Below are positions 22,801-37,800 of a stretch of 64,000 bases of DNA, one piece after another. Where the stretch lies: positions 5,387,183 to 5,451,182 of the forward strand of contig NC_052115.1 of assembly GCF_012273895.1 (NCBI RefSeq). Reading direction: 5' to 3'. The DNA is from Zerene cesonia (lineage: Eukaryota > Arthropoda > Insecta > Lepidoptera > Pieridae). Both the position numbers and the translations under genes were made by a program. The notes beneath the pieces were generated by a model. That model ran no database searches. It was not told where the DNA came from and saw nothing but the letters and a program-made list of their open reading frames with translations. The first letter of the stretch is position 1. Every line of letters starts with the position of its first letter.

Positions 22801-25800
22801 CGCTGCGTTTTGGGTTAAATGCATGCACATTTCTTATTTTGCTTCCGCTATTAAATGTATTAATAAAACTTGTAAAGCTTAAAGGAAATTATAATTAATA
22901 TATTTTTAATTCCCTTTCCTTTCTTTCTATCTTTCTTTAGCTTCAGCTATAATATGACTCATCGTATAATCTGAAATATTAAGAAAAAAAATTATGAAAA
23001 CATAAGACGTAGTTCAAATCACCAAAAGACATATTAGTTTAGTAGATTCGCATTCTTATGATATGTTTTGTTATCCAAAACTGCCAACGGCCGAGTTTTT
23101 TACCATGATATCGTGGATTTATAGTGTTCCCAAATCGATGTGAAGTAACCATAACAATAGAGCTGATCCACCCTCACTATCGAAGTAATGTCAAGGAGGG
23201 ATTGCTGACCTTTGCGAACAAAAATCGCCGTCCCAGTTACAAATGTTGACAAATTGCCGGCTAAAATATTCACCAGTTCCGCACCGAATAATTTAGCTAG
23301 CTATAAAAACTTATTCAAACTACAAAGTGGGTTAGTGAAAAATTGTTAACAATTTTTATTTTAAATTGCTCTCGCTCGACCTCAATCGTAGTATCAGGCG
23401 TAGCTGAGGATAAAATTCGAGAAGAAACGTGCTCACAGATTCAATCCGACGGATGAAATGAGCCCGAATACCCTGTTTAGTGTAAACTCAATTGTTGCGA
23501 AAATACTTGGACAAAGCATCGAGTCTCAGTTTGTGTAAAGCAACCATTTAATCCCTATTACAGTTAAATGGATGTTTAGCGATGGTTGTATTAGCTTTAG
23601 TATTGTTTATGCAGCTGTTTATCGTTTGTCTCCTTTCTGGGCGTGGAAATAAATTGGGAAAATCGTAATTTAAACAAAAGTAGCCAGCCAATTTCTAACG
23701 ATATTGAATTTTTCAAGGATATCACATTGCTGAAAGCTTGAATGAAAAACACTGGTGAAAGATATTATTTTTGTGGAAATACAGTCCTCCAATTCAATAG
23801 ATATTTATGAGAGATTAAGCAAAAAAATTGTAACTTTAAATTTACAATAAGAGTTAAGTTAATATATATTACACGGAATTGATGATGTAGTTTTATTGCA
23901 ATCGAAATGAGCAAGCAATATTCGAACGCCAAGTTGGATAATCACTGGTGGTGAATACGTTAGGCTAATGTAGTAACAGTCGCTGTATGCATATTGGGCA
24001 CTGTAACGAATTTAGTTAGCAGAACTAACGCAGTCAGTTGTTTTGCATAACAAAACAATTACAATATGTTTCAAATAGCCTTTCACAAATGCTTACAAAT
24101 TAAATGGGTATTTTCTTCTTGATTAATGTATACTTTATTCTAGAACAGTAGGTCATAAGTTGAACTTAAAAAAATAGGAAAGTGATACTCCATTCTATTG
24201 AAATAATGTTTTCTTTATCATCCTTTTTTGTTAACTTAACGAAGTGTATAAGCACCAATCCCAAAGTACCGGCATAAGTTTAAAACTTAAAACAAACGTT
24301 ACTCTGATGGGTTTTTACTTTTCTAAATCCTAATATACATTGTTCTATTTAGTTCTAAACCTTATTACCATTTAATTAACAGCATTAATGGAACAAACTA
24401 TTGAATACAGCAATAACAATTCTTTCTTTCTTTCTTTCAATTGCGTTGTTTATTAAAAAGTTTACTCAAATGTCCAGTTATGGCGCGCACTGGCTAGACC
24501 AAATTTGTATCGCAAAAGAAGAATAAATACAAATCTAGTCGACAATTCGCACCGTGGAAAACGGCAGGTACAAAGCAAGTACTGGTAGTGGAGCGTCTCC
24601 AATTAATTTCAAGAGATGAATGCGGGTTGAAAAGCCGTCTTACGTAGCGTCTTTAGAATATTTAGCTATTGTAACACGAAAATTGTGAACGAGGATATTT
24701 TTATGAAAATTAGTATTCATACTTGTAACTGTGAGTATACAATTTAGGTATTTGCCTCGTTAGTTATTTTATGCGCGCTAACTCATTGGGTTTTCCTGCA
24801 TTGGGGTTCCAGTTTGCAGTGAATGGTGAATTTATTTAGATATTCATTTTTTGTAGAAAATATTTATGACGCTTCGTCATTGAGTTGGGACAACCTCGTT
24901 TGTGGAAAGCTTCATACTATTTTACTATGTATAGCGTAGCAGCGGTAATTAGTTTCTCGCTGTAATGGTTAGTTAAATAAATAATTAAACATAATAATAC
25001 AAAAAGTAATAACTGGTTAAAATATTCAAATTATTCAATATTTATTTTTGCTACAATTCAATCAGGTATAAATAATAAAAATTCTTTATTTGCCTTCACA
25101 ACTATTAAGTAGAATTTACGTCGTGGAGTAGTGTCTGAAATCGTTGTTAAAACACCTGTAGTACAGATCACTATCCTCCCTCGAGGATAGCACTACTAGT
25201 AGGTATAGATAGCATAGTATAAAATGAAATATTAGTACCATTACAGTTAAAACAAATCAATCGATTATCGTGTTATAAAACAACGCCAATTCAAATTAGT
25301 TCACAAGCAGAATTATATTAATCTCGGGTCTAATAGGCATTTGATTGATATGTCCCTTGGGAAATCAGGTACAGATTATATGCACACGAGAACTAGCCCC
25401 AAAATGTAAAACAGTTATTGTATTATTGGTAACAGATGAACAGATTATTTATAAACATAGTACGTTTAGGTGTTAATCATGTTGACGAAGATCCATGTTC
25501 GATGTGAATATGGCCCGAAAGTTTACATAATATAAATAGAAGACTTGTAGAAAGAACAGTAGCTGTTTTAAAACGTGGGATAGCCTCTCGTAAAAGTCTT
25601 TAAAGCAGTAAAAAGGTTTATTCAATTTAACAAATCTTCGGATTCGATGAATTTATCAAAGTTATTATGCATAAATTGGAAATGTGCTTTAAACTTTCAT
25701 ACCTCTATGAATAATGCTACATTATATAACTATCTATTTATAAATATGAACATGTCTCAATAATCATCAAAAGCGAAACCTCAATGTCTCAAGATTATAA

Positions 25801-28800
25801 TTTGCGACGTGTTTAAAAAATTCATACAGCCATTATGCGGGTACTCGTGTTTTAATTTTCACCTATCTGCATCATCAGTCCGCCGATGGTCCTCGACTCT
25901 CTTTGAAAGACACAAGTTCGCTCTGCTTTCAACAAAAAGATTATCTAAAATACTTGACTTTGAATTAGGGTAGAGACTGGAGGCACTCTATAATGGGCAT
26001 GAAGTTAAAGAAAATTCTCTGAAGGTGCTTTAGGATCATTCTAGCATACATATTTCACTACTCATGTATGTGGTGTAATACGATTTTGAATAAAATCAGC
26101 TGTATGTATGTAAAGTGGTTCGTATGTATGGTTGAATGTAGGACTTAAGCTTTGCGTGTGTTTTCACAGCCTTTCATTATTTTATTTAAACTACGAATTT
26201 TTATTACAAAGCTTGCTAGGAATGTTAATCATATCTCTGTCCTATTGTATTCCACAGTCACACATTTTGCGTACCTACAAAGCTATTGCACTTATAGGTT
26301 TTGGTTTTGAATCACCATTTTTTTATTCATATATTCATATTCATGTTATGGATCATAAAACATAAAAAGATACACAATTTAGGTAGAAAAACATCGCGTA
26401 CCGTGTTTTACCGTACCACATTTTGCTGGCTTTTATATTATTATAAAAACAAAACAAAGAGAATAAAACAGTACGATATTATGTTAGAAGTTAGATCTAG
26501 AAACAAACGAATCCCTATAATTTTCAGAGTAGTTTTATTCGTCTTTCTACATATAAAATACAATGTTTTATTAGACAACACATTGTTACATTAAACCTCC
26601 GCTAATAAAAACATATTGCGAACATAAATGCATTCAAAGTAGTAAAGTTAAATTGAAAAGAATGAAAAGTACGAAGGATCTAGAGCAAAAGTTAAATAAA
26701 ACACATTTGTGGACGCTTCCGACAGTGGTATCTTTTTCAATCTATTTGCATGTATTTACAGTTGGGAGTTGTATTGTATTGACACTCCGCTGCGTAAGAT
26801 TTTATTTATAGTTGTCAATACAAAAAATAAATAACAAAAGAACATATTTTTTTAAAGATATATGGATTACTATCTTTGTGAATTGAGTAAATGAAAAATA
26901 GAACTGAAATAGTTGACGAAATTATAACGGCCAAGTCGACAAAAAATAGACTGTTTAATATAGTTCTTATTACATTCATTTTAAACTTATTGTTTTAGAT
27001 TACATAAAAGAATACGTTTATGTATTAAAAAAAACATAAGCTCATAATTGTTTTGGAGAAAATAACCCTCACCTTGTTTGTGAAATGTTAAGGGCATCCT
27101 TGTTGATAACCCAACGCCTTTGAAATTTAAACCTCAAGCCTTAATCCGATGAATTCTATTATTGTATTTTAAGAAAAATATTTTTATACCTATTAACTAT
27201 AACAAACATTAAGTTTAGTATAACGAGATCGGTGGTACTTTTAAAAGTATATTACTATTATTATTATCATTCAATAACTCTTGCATAGGTTTACATTAAT
27301 AATAAATTGAGTTTCAGTTTTGAAATAAGTACAGGATATTTAGGTATGTTTGTTATATGTATTTTATTATTAATTTAATGTATTTATATTATAAAGGTGT
27401 GTATAAGAATAAGCATTTGAGTGATACAAGAATTATTTATTTTGTTTTTTATAAACAAAAATCAGAATGCATATCCTATATTTGTTAGTACCAGAGAATA
27501 ATTATATTTTGATAATAAAGGCGCATGCAACGATTATACAGCATTGCTTGTACAAACATGAATCTTACACAGATTCAGGTAGGGGCAGCCAAACCGAGAC
27601 TATCATCGTCAGGATTTTTAAATTTTAAATGGGATTACATACGATACATGACAAGAAAGAGACATTTACGGTGCTGTCAACATTGTTTGTTAACGTTTTA
27701 TGTTTTCACTGAATCGATCTGTAGTAATTTCTGGGCCTAAGTCATAATCTGTCGTATTGTAGCGTAGTTGTTGGTCAATACAAGGGCGAGAAAATAAAAA
27801 AGCGACGTTGGCTTACGTTTGAGTGGGTTTGAGGGTACTTCAAGTACGTAGGTACGCCTGATTGTATACAGTGCTCTTTGTATGTGGGTTTGGTCCATTG
27901 TTCGGTTAAAGGTTATTTAATCAAGATCGTGAGGGAATTAAATTAGATGTACTGTGTTCTATCCTATCTTACGAGTGGGTAACGTTGTAAGATTGTTATT
28001 ACAAGTTGTTGCTTATGAGATCGTATAAGTCATAGATTTTTTAAATGCATGAATATTTCATAAGAAGCTCGTAGCCCTTTCTCTATTGAACATAGCCAAT
28101 GGTAATCTAAATTCTTTTAAATGTGGGTATTTGAGAGACCATCTAAAACACAGGCAAAGCTACTTTTACAATTGCTCACATACATTTGATATAATTGTTG
28201 TTTTTTAGTACGTACACTTTAATTTTCGTCGTCGCGTTAAATTTGGAGTAGTTTAATTGGACACATAAACCTTCCTCTTGAACCACTCTATCTATTAAAA
28301 GAAACCCCATCAAAATTCGTTGCCTAGTTTTAAAGATTTAAGCATACATAGAGATATAGGGACAGGGTAAGTGACTTTGTTTTATACTATGTAGTGATAA
28401 GTTACCCAGTCAACGTATCAGCTGCCACACACTAGCAATATTAAATTACCGATAGTATATTATATTCAAAGTTTTATGTGATTTTGTTATCGGTCCTAAA
28501 TCTGCATACCAAGCCCTTAATATATGTAACTATTCTGAAATGATAATTATTAGAAAACAAAACTTTGTGTTAAAATGTTATTTTTTTCAAATATGTAACA
28601 ATGAAGAAAGATTGTCACGTTTGTCGTGACACAGTAGTTATTGCGATTTAACAAATTAACGTACGAGGTTCATTTCAATGTAAAAAGCATCCGGGTTTAT
28701 GTGGAAAATAAATAATTCTATACTTTTTTGATTAGCGTAAAGCGTTAGGCATATAACGGAAGTACACAGTGAATGACCGAGGATTTATTGCGATTTATTT

Positions 28801-31800
28801 AGTGTCGTTACAACGTGGATATGTATTTTAAGGAAGATATTGAGATATTTCTAAGGCGATACATATTATTTTAATACACATATTTGAAAAATTCGTTATA
28901 TTTGTTCTCGTGGATCGCTTTAATAATCGAAGTAGTGGAAGTAATTTTCACCTAAATTACAAAATATTATTGAATATCGCCTTTTATCAAAAAGCTACTC
29001 ACTATTTATATAATTACTAACGGTTCACCCCGGTTTCGCCCATGGTACATAACAGCCTATAGCCTTCCTCAATATATGCTGAGGCTATCTGACGCTGAAA
29101 GAAATTTCAAATCGGACCAGTTGTTCCTGAAATTAGTTATAGTATATAGTAATAGTTAGTAGTAGCGTTCAAACAAACAAACAAACTCTTCAGCTTTATA
29201 ATATAAGTATATAGATTGATTGTTTCTAATTTTTTATTTATATAGCAAATGAACAACGAAATTATTTACAAAATAGACACATCTCTTTTCAGGCTCACTT
29301 CAATCAATGTATTTTTAAAAAGCGTTGATTTGCGAACCTTATTTCTTAAAAGAAGATTAAAATAAATAAAAAGTCCATTATTAAAATAATCGTTATATTT
29401 TATATACGAAATTACAATAAGGCGCATCAGATCACGTTCAAGCCATTTTTGTTGGCGATAAGAGAAAATTGAAGCAGCCACGAAACTCTTGATAAAACAC
29501 TTCCGAATTAAATATAAATTAAATTCTTATTTTTTAGCCGACAGACATTTTTAGAACAGTTCAATCTTAAAACATTGTGATTTTAGATAAAAAATATTTC
29601 AATTATCATAAATAAATTGGATAAAAAGCAATGTGATGTAATTTTCTAAATACTGCAATGTACATTTTTAATTACAATAATATTTGCGGCCCGCAAGAGA
29701 TCGCTGATAAGCGATGTGGTCGCCTTATATATTATATTTATCACTATATTGTATATTTGCAAAATATTTTAAATAATTGTATCACTACGTAGTATAAAAC
29801 AAAGTTGTTTTCTGTGTCCCTATGTCCTTATAAATCTTATAAAGCTTAAATCTTTAAAACTACGCAACGGATTCTGATGGGTTTTTTTTAATAGATAGAG
29901 TGATTAAAGAGGAAAGTTTATATAATGACATCTATAAAACTACTACGATTTTACATGTATACGAAACCGCGAGCAAAAGCTTGTATGTAATAAAAATCAT
30001 GAACATCATATCATATACCTATAACAAGTAACAATTACGCACATTAGAAGGTTATCTAGTTAAACGCTACACAAAAAACATTAAATTGAGGTTTATGTTA
30101 CAAAATACAGCCTAATATTCATTTCTATACAATGACAATTCATTTTGTATATTTTTATTATGTGCATTGTTCCTGCTGGTCTGTTGTTTTCTTTTGTTTC
30201 AATTTAAATGTACGATATAGTCAAGTTGCCGCAAAATTTTTTACTATTAAGCTTGGAATACTTAAATGTCGGAAAACTTTTACATGCAACAAAAAATACT
30301 CATGCTAAGAAAAATTTAGACACCTAATCATCATGAAACATTATGCAGTATATAAATAAGATGTGTTTTAATGAACTTAAATATTTATGTAAATCACATA
30401 TAATACGATTTCTAATGAAAACCATAATATAGTGAATAGAACTCAGATACAGAGTCGTGAGTTTAAAATTCGTGCAAATTGAGTATTCCTGTATACAGTT
30501 ATAAAAAAAATGTAAAAACAATTTATTTGTATCACTTTTCATTCATTCAGTCTATTACACACCAAATTGCAATATCAATATGCCAAACACCAACCTTTCA
30601 GCTTATTATTAGAGTACGTTATTATAACAATTTTGACTGTACAATCAATAATGATACTTTAAAAAGCGCTGCACACCATTATTATCGTATTATTCATGTG
30701 ACCTTGTTGTTTATCCCGAACACAATGGAGTTAGCGGTTCGATATCATGATTTAACAATGGCCACGCGAATTATGGACATATTAAACGTATAACGACGCT
30801 TTTCATATGGTTAATTAGAAACCTCGAATTTGTGCGTAACACGCCAATTATGGGAAAAACAAAATCAGTGTGTAAATTAATTGAGTCACGCTAGATGCAG
30901 AAATTGGTTTAACTTCACGGTTATGATGTATTCTTTTAATAGTTTTGATTTAGCCAAACAAATCGTGGTTCAATTATCTCATATTTTAAAAACAAAAATT
31001 CCATTAGGATAAACAAACAAACATTTAGCGTACATTATTCTTCAATACATATCGAATATTTATAAGTTTTGTTTAGTAAATCCAAAGATAGGTCCCAGTT
31101 TGGTTTATATTTCGAGAAAATATTTTAAAATTTTGTAAACTGCAAACTTTTTATAAAATAAATGCAACAATTTTATAAAACTAATAACCTATGTTACAAA
31201 AACTATATTGCCTAAAGTTTTTATATCGAATCACAATAATTGCAGGATCTGGACAACATTTCCGTGTTAGTTAATAAATGCTGTTCAAAACAGCACGTAA
31301 AGAGTTTTTTTATACTGTTGAAAATCACGCGTCTATAGTAAACATTTTATACCTAGTCTTGCCATAAATATTGTAATAAAGAAAAAAGAAAATTGTTAAC
31401 TGCAAATAACATTTATTACTNNNNNNNNNNNNNNNNNNNNNNNNNNNNNNNNNNNNNNNNNNNNNNNNNNNNNNNNNNNNNNNNNNNNNNNNNNNNNNNN
31501 NNNNNNNNNNNNNNNNNNNNNNNNNNNNNNNNNNNNNNNNNNNNNNNNNNNNNNNNNNNNNNNNNNNNNNNNNNNNNNNNNNNNNNNNNNNNNNNNNNNN
31601 NNNNNNNNNNNNNNNNNNNNNNNNNNNNNNNNNNNNNNNNNNNNNNNNNNNNNNNNNNNNNNNNNNNNNNNNNNNNNNNNNNNNNNNNNNNNNNNNNNNN
31701 NNNNNNNNNNNNNNNNNNNNNNNNNNNNNNNNNNNNNNNNNNNNNNNNNNNNNNNNNNNNNNNNNNNNNNNNNNNNNNNNNNNNNNNNNNNNNNNNNNNN

Positions 31801-34800
31801 NNNNNNNNNNNNNNNNNNNNNNNNNNNNNNNNNNNNNNNNNNNNNNNNNNNNNNNNNNNNNNNNNNNNNNNNNNNNNNNNNNNNNNNNNNNNNNNNNNNN
31901 NNNNNNNNNNNNNNNNNNNNNNNNNNNNNNNNNNNNNNNNNNNNNNNNNNNNNNNNNNNNNNNNNNNNNNNNNNNNNNNNNNNNNNNNNNNNNNNNNNNN
32001 NNNNNNNNNNNNNNNNNNNNNNNNNNNNNNNNNNNNNNNNNNNNNNNNNNNNNNNNNNNNNNNNNNNNNNNNNNNNNNNNNNNNNNNNNNNNNNNNNNNN
32101 NNNNNNNNNNNNNNNNNNNNNNNNNNNNNNNNNNNNNNNNNNNNNNNNNNNNNNNNNNNNNNNNNNNNNNNNNNNNNNNNNNNNNNNNNNNNNNNNNNNN
32201 NNNNNNNNNNNNNNNNNNNNNNNNNNNNNNNNNNNNNNNNNNNNNNNNNNNNNNNNNNNNNNNNNNNNNNNNNNNNNNNNNNNNNNNNNNNNNNNNNNNN
32301 NNNNNNNNNNNNNNNNNNNNNNNNNNNNNNNNNNNNNNNNNNNNNNNNNNNNNNNNNNNNNNNNNNNNNNNNNNNNNNNNNNNNNNNNNNNNNNNNNNNN
32401 NNNNNNNNNNNNNNNNNNNNAGATTCGAAATTCAAATGTAATATTTTTTTATAATTAAGTGTAACAGTATTTATGGCCAGACTAAGTATATACCTGGGCC
32501 ACTTGTACAATGAACCAATGTTCGCCCTCATGTAGTAAAAAAAAACATTTAAATTAGTCGTTTAACAAATGTAGGTTTTTATATTTGTGCAAATGTGATT
32601 AACCGGGCAAAACTTATAGAAAATTATTACAAGAAATAACCTTATCATATTAAATCTATTTCTATACATCACAGTCTATTAAATATTACCAATACTAACG
32701 CAGTAACTATTTGATAAGCTGTACTAATATCATAAAACTAAGAGATGTAATTCTTTAGTACCTACTATACATGATTGTTAACTTTCAAAAAGAATTTATG
32801 AAATTATAATGTTGAATCCTTATCAAAGCAGAAACTTAAGCTATACTTAATTCGTTTAAATTTATCCCAAGACCAGCGACTTTAATGTCTAACTTTAACA
32901 AAATTATGTCCTTAAAAATAAATAATATAAATGTCCGAAAAACTTTCACAAAATTTTTTACCAACGAATATAGTTAGAGATGCTTCTCTTGAAAAATTAT
33001 TATTAGAGACTAAAAAATATATTTCTCATTTCAACACAGTTCGCACGCGGTGACCCGACTTATGATGTGATCAACGATGCGTTAACTATTTTTGCTATAA
33101 AGTACATATAAATCATGCATAAAAAATAAGAATTTCAGTGTTATTTTAGCATTGATATAAATATATTCTTTATAATTCGCTTAGTAGATATTTTATGAGT
33201 ACCTGCCGCTGTAGTGGCTTTTAACAATTTTAAATATTTATTAAAACGAGAAACGTTGGCGAATGTAGGTTAAATTGAAATTATTTTATTCATGAGTCTT
33301 TTTGAATATTCGCTGAAGCTACACAAGACGTGAAACCTGAAGGGAATACGATAAAAGGGTTACTAACGTATCATCAAAGCAAGTATAATACACGATTTCC
33401 TAAAAAAAAACTCTATTATAGCACTATGGGAAAATTGTTAGGTGCTAACAAATGTATCTATAAAAATATGATTTTATCTTATTAAGGCTATTTGTTTAAT
33501 GTATGTTGATGTATTCTTTATTAAAATAAAAATAATACACTTCTTAATTATTTTCAATACCTTATTTTGAGATTAATTATAAACGCTTATAACCGTTGTC
33601 GTAACGATAAATGTTGCAAATTTCTTTGTAAGCTTCTGACGGACCACTATATACATATGTGAAGTAAATTTAATAATATTAGTAATGAGATGAGACAGAT
33701 TAATTACGACCATTTCTTTACGTTTTGACTAAAAGTTTTATTCTTACGTCGTTACGAAACACACAATGTATGTAGATAAAAGATTATATAATATGTACAA
33801 TTAGAGCGAAACCATTGGTTAAGTGTCGTATATTGTAACTGAAAGACTATCATTGGATATGTGTAATAATATAGTTATCAAGAACAATCGAGACACAAAA
33901 AATACTCATCTCGAACGATCCTCAACAAACTGCTTAGAAACTACATTCGTGTATTTAATTAAAACTTTCCCGGTTCACTACATTAGGTATGGGACAATAT
34001 GTATCGTCTAGATACAACATTGTTTGTATAAATTTGATTTTTGTTTTACGCCTTATGTTATATCAACTTGCGTATTACACCCTTATAACATATATTACAG
34101 GTACGAAGAGATACCTAATTTAAACTATTCGACAATAGGGGAAATGTTATTGTAAAAAAGTATGCATATTGTATTAGCAGCTTGCGTTTTCTTTAAATCG
34201 AATATTTACTATTCCAAGAGAAAATGTGTCAAAATACAAAACTTACAATCAGATTCCTTGGTAACGTAGGTACATCATCACATCCCTATGTATCATGCAA
34301 ATCTGCCATAGCACAAAAAATATATTAAAACATATTATATTATCCTTATATTTTTAACCGCAAGTTTCTTTTTTTCTACATAGCTAATACTAAACTGGCA
34401 AAGCAAACTGACAACGGATATACCCACGAGGTACAACAGTTCGCAAAGGCAAGGAAAGTCAATATAAAAGGCTCGTACAATATTCAATCCGAAGCATACG
34501 TATAACTGGTATAACGCTACTTGAACTTTACGTTTTCATATTACATGGGTGACTTTCGCCGATATTGCTCAGTCTATGTTTAATAAGTACGAGAGTTTCG
34601 TGCTAGATTTAATGTTAACAAAACAACATGATTTTTTATGGTATTGAGGAAAATTATGTCAGGAACCAGTGCAAGTAAAATTTGAATTTGGAATGTTTTG
34701 AGAATTATGCAATGCGCAGAAAATGTTGCTTATTCAAAATTATAAGGAAGAAAGATTTGATTGTTTGTTGGTTATATAACTACTCGACCGATTTAAAAAT

Positions 34801-37800
34801 TCTTTTACCAATAGAAAGCTCCGACTTTACAGAATCATATCTAAAATACTTAGTCATATCAGAAATGATACTATTGTTACAAGCGTTTCTTAAATTAAGA
34901 TCAATTAATAAATCTCATATTTTAAGGAGTTTATAAGTTTATTAAACAATAATGAATGTAGTAACTGTAATCACTTATAGTTTTTTATTTATTTTTTTAT
35001 ATCATAGCTGGCAACTGAGCTGGAGGATCTCGCTTCTCCGCCCATGAACATTCGCAAAGGCTCAGACCTCTGCTTTTAAGGGGTAAGGGATTAGGAAAGG
35101 ATGAATGGAAAGAAGAAATGGACAGAGAAGGGTGAGGAAAAGTAAACGGGCATTCGGCTCCCACAATCACCGTAAGAAACACAACAGTATGCTATTATTT
35201 CCCGCCAGTTATCTATGTGGGTGTGGTACCTCCCCGGCGTGAGCTGGCCCAATTCATGCCGAAGCGTGCTCGACTCCCACACTACATGGTGAACTGAAGG
35301 AGGACATTGATATAAAAAATTTACCGTTCATTGGACATTGTAGAAGTGCATCTATACTCAAGCTAGGCATGGACTTTGTAGTTAGATATAGTTTCAATCA
35401 ATTAATTGACCCGCTCGTAAACATCTAGCCAACTAAAGATATATGTATGTAGTACCCTATTTAAACGCGCAATTGTTCCCGAGAACTCATATTAAGAACG
35501 ATTTATAGTGAGGGATACTTAAACTCTAGAATATATTTTTATATAATACGTGAAGATAAATTTCTACACTACTCGTAGCTTTAGGATCTATTAACGCGTA
35601 GCTATAGCTACTGGACAGATAGACCGATCTGAACTGTATAGGCAACTATATGTAATTCCAGTTGTCCAGTTGTCTATGTACGAAATTTCATTGCAATCGG
35701 TTCAGTAGTTTTTGCGTGAAAGAGTTACAAACACACACACATCCTTAGAAATTTTCGTACAAAATTTCACTTTAATTTATAATATTAGTCATCATCATCA
35801 GCCCATATATGTTCCCACTGCTGCGACACAGGCCTCTTATGAGGGTTTCAGCCCATAATCCACCACGTTGGCCAAGTGCGGGTTGGCAGATGTCACATGT
35901 CGTCGAACTTTTTTGATTCGACTCGGACAAGCTGATTTCCTCACGATATTTTCCTTCACCGTTTTAAGCAGCTATATGCGCAGATAAATTGAAAAATCAT
36001 TTTATTTCCTGCACGCTCGCCCGGTCTTGAACCCCGACTTATCGATTTTGAAAACCGAGGTTCTCACCGCTGAGCCACCACTGCTTTTATTATAATATTA
36101 GTAGGATAGAATCAAAAAGCGCATTTCAAGCTAGATCTCATTAAAATTTATTTAATTAATATATGTGTCCTATCTAATGATTCGCTTCGGATGTAAAAAC
36201 GTTACAAATAGATAGTTACGTTCCTATTTATTATATAAGTATATATATACTTATACTTAAAAAATAGCTATTATACGTATACACACACAAGACAATGTCT
36301 TGCTATTTTTGAATTAAAACACGTCAGGTATTTCACTGAGATAACAGTCCTATAATTAATAGAAATATGTTAAATTCGTAATATCATATCAGACAATTTT
36401 AAGTTTGTACATCAATTAACGAAACTATTAACTTCATTAATTAGATTCAAAATAATTACGAGCGGGGAAGTAATATCGAGATCTCGATTAGATTTATAGC
36501 TTTGCTATGATGATGACCTTGCAAGCAGCGTGTTTGAAAGTTATATTTATTAATATACAAGTCAACAATTTAATAGAATTTAAAATTCATTTAAATAATA
36601 ATTTTTTTTTTGTCGTTTTCCTAATTTATCTTTCTGTAACCAAAACAAACAGTTTTGTATGAGTATTTATCAGATACTTACTTGATTCTTATGGATAAAT
36701 AAATGAATTGATTACGAAATAGATATTGTGGCTAATCTTGTAGAATTAACATTTAAAAGCTACTGGAAAGGAAGTGAAGTGAAGCTAATCAAGATGTAAA
36801 TATATTACTTAGGGATGACAACAGATAACGCTTAAAAAAGTATCTCTATATAAAATAAAGTGGTGTTAGTTACACTATTTATAACTCAAGAACGAAATTA
36901 TCGATTAACCGATTTAGATGAAAATTTGTGAAGAGGTAGCTTAGAACTAGGGAAGTTTTTATCCCGGATGTCCCAAGGGAACGGGATAATGCGAGGGAAG
37001 GTCTTTCCTGCGACTACGCGGGAAAAGCAAAGTAAACTAGTTTATAAAAAAAAAACACTTGAAAAAAGCGGCGATGTCAGCTAGTATAAAACCTTGGATA
37101 TAGCCGCTAGCGTCGAGTCTTTGGTATGAATCACATGACCGCGAATATGGGACAAGAATCCAGCGGAGACGCGAATAGTGTTTACGCAATGCCGACTTGA
37201 TTGAGAAATCTTGCATCTTATAAATACGGACGGGTTCAAAATAAAAATGAAGAACGTTATGTTTCTGTGTTATATATTTCAACATCTATCAGATACAAAC
37301 TAAAGGCAATGAACTTTATTTGATTGTTGATTGTTTATTTTGTTATAAGCAACATTTAGAGCATATATATTTTACAAATTTTACAAAATTTATTTTAATT
37401 ACTATGTATATAGGTTCTTTTTTGAATTTCGAGTAATATCTTTCCTTAAAAATATATGAACATCTACAGTTGAACATTTGGTGTTATCTTTTTTCGTCTG
37501 TTTATTGATTATAAACAGATAAATGATCAAAATATCATCACATCATTGTAGATAGTTTTACCATTTTATTAATTGCGTAAATACTTACTCATATGTTTTT
37601 CCTAACCTACATATTAATGTTACTTGAAAAAATAAAAGCACTAATCATTCAAGGAAGGAAGCAATATATATCCTTTAATATTATTAATATTTACTAACTG
37701 TAACCCGCGACTCTCGTCGTGTGTACCCGAGTAAAAAGTAGCCTATGTGCTAATCCAGACTATAATCTATCTCTGTACCAAATGTCATACAGATACGATA

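Noticed and set aside
24421..24440. CTTT microsatellite, and other short tracts (GATGAT near 17264, CACACA near 42033)
   Set aside because: Ordinary short tandem repeats; the GATGAT tract is the tail of a SINE.
30479..30793. Plus-strand 104-codon open frame
   Set aside because: No domain, no homologue recognised and AT-driven composition; treated as chance.
34997..35282. Reverse open frames of 60-70 codons (also 48092-48404)
   Set aside because: The two loci encode similar peptides only because both are copies of the same short retroelement.
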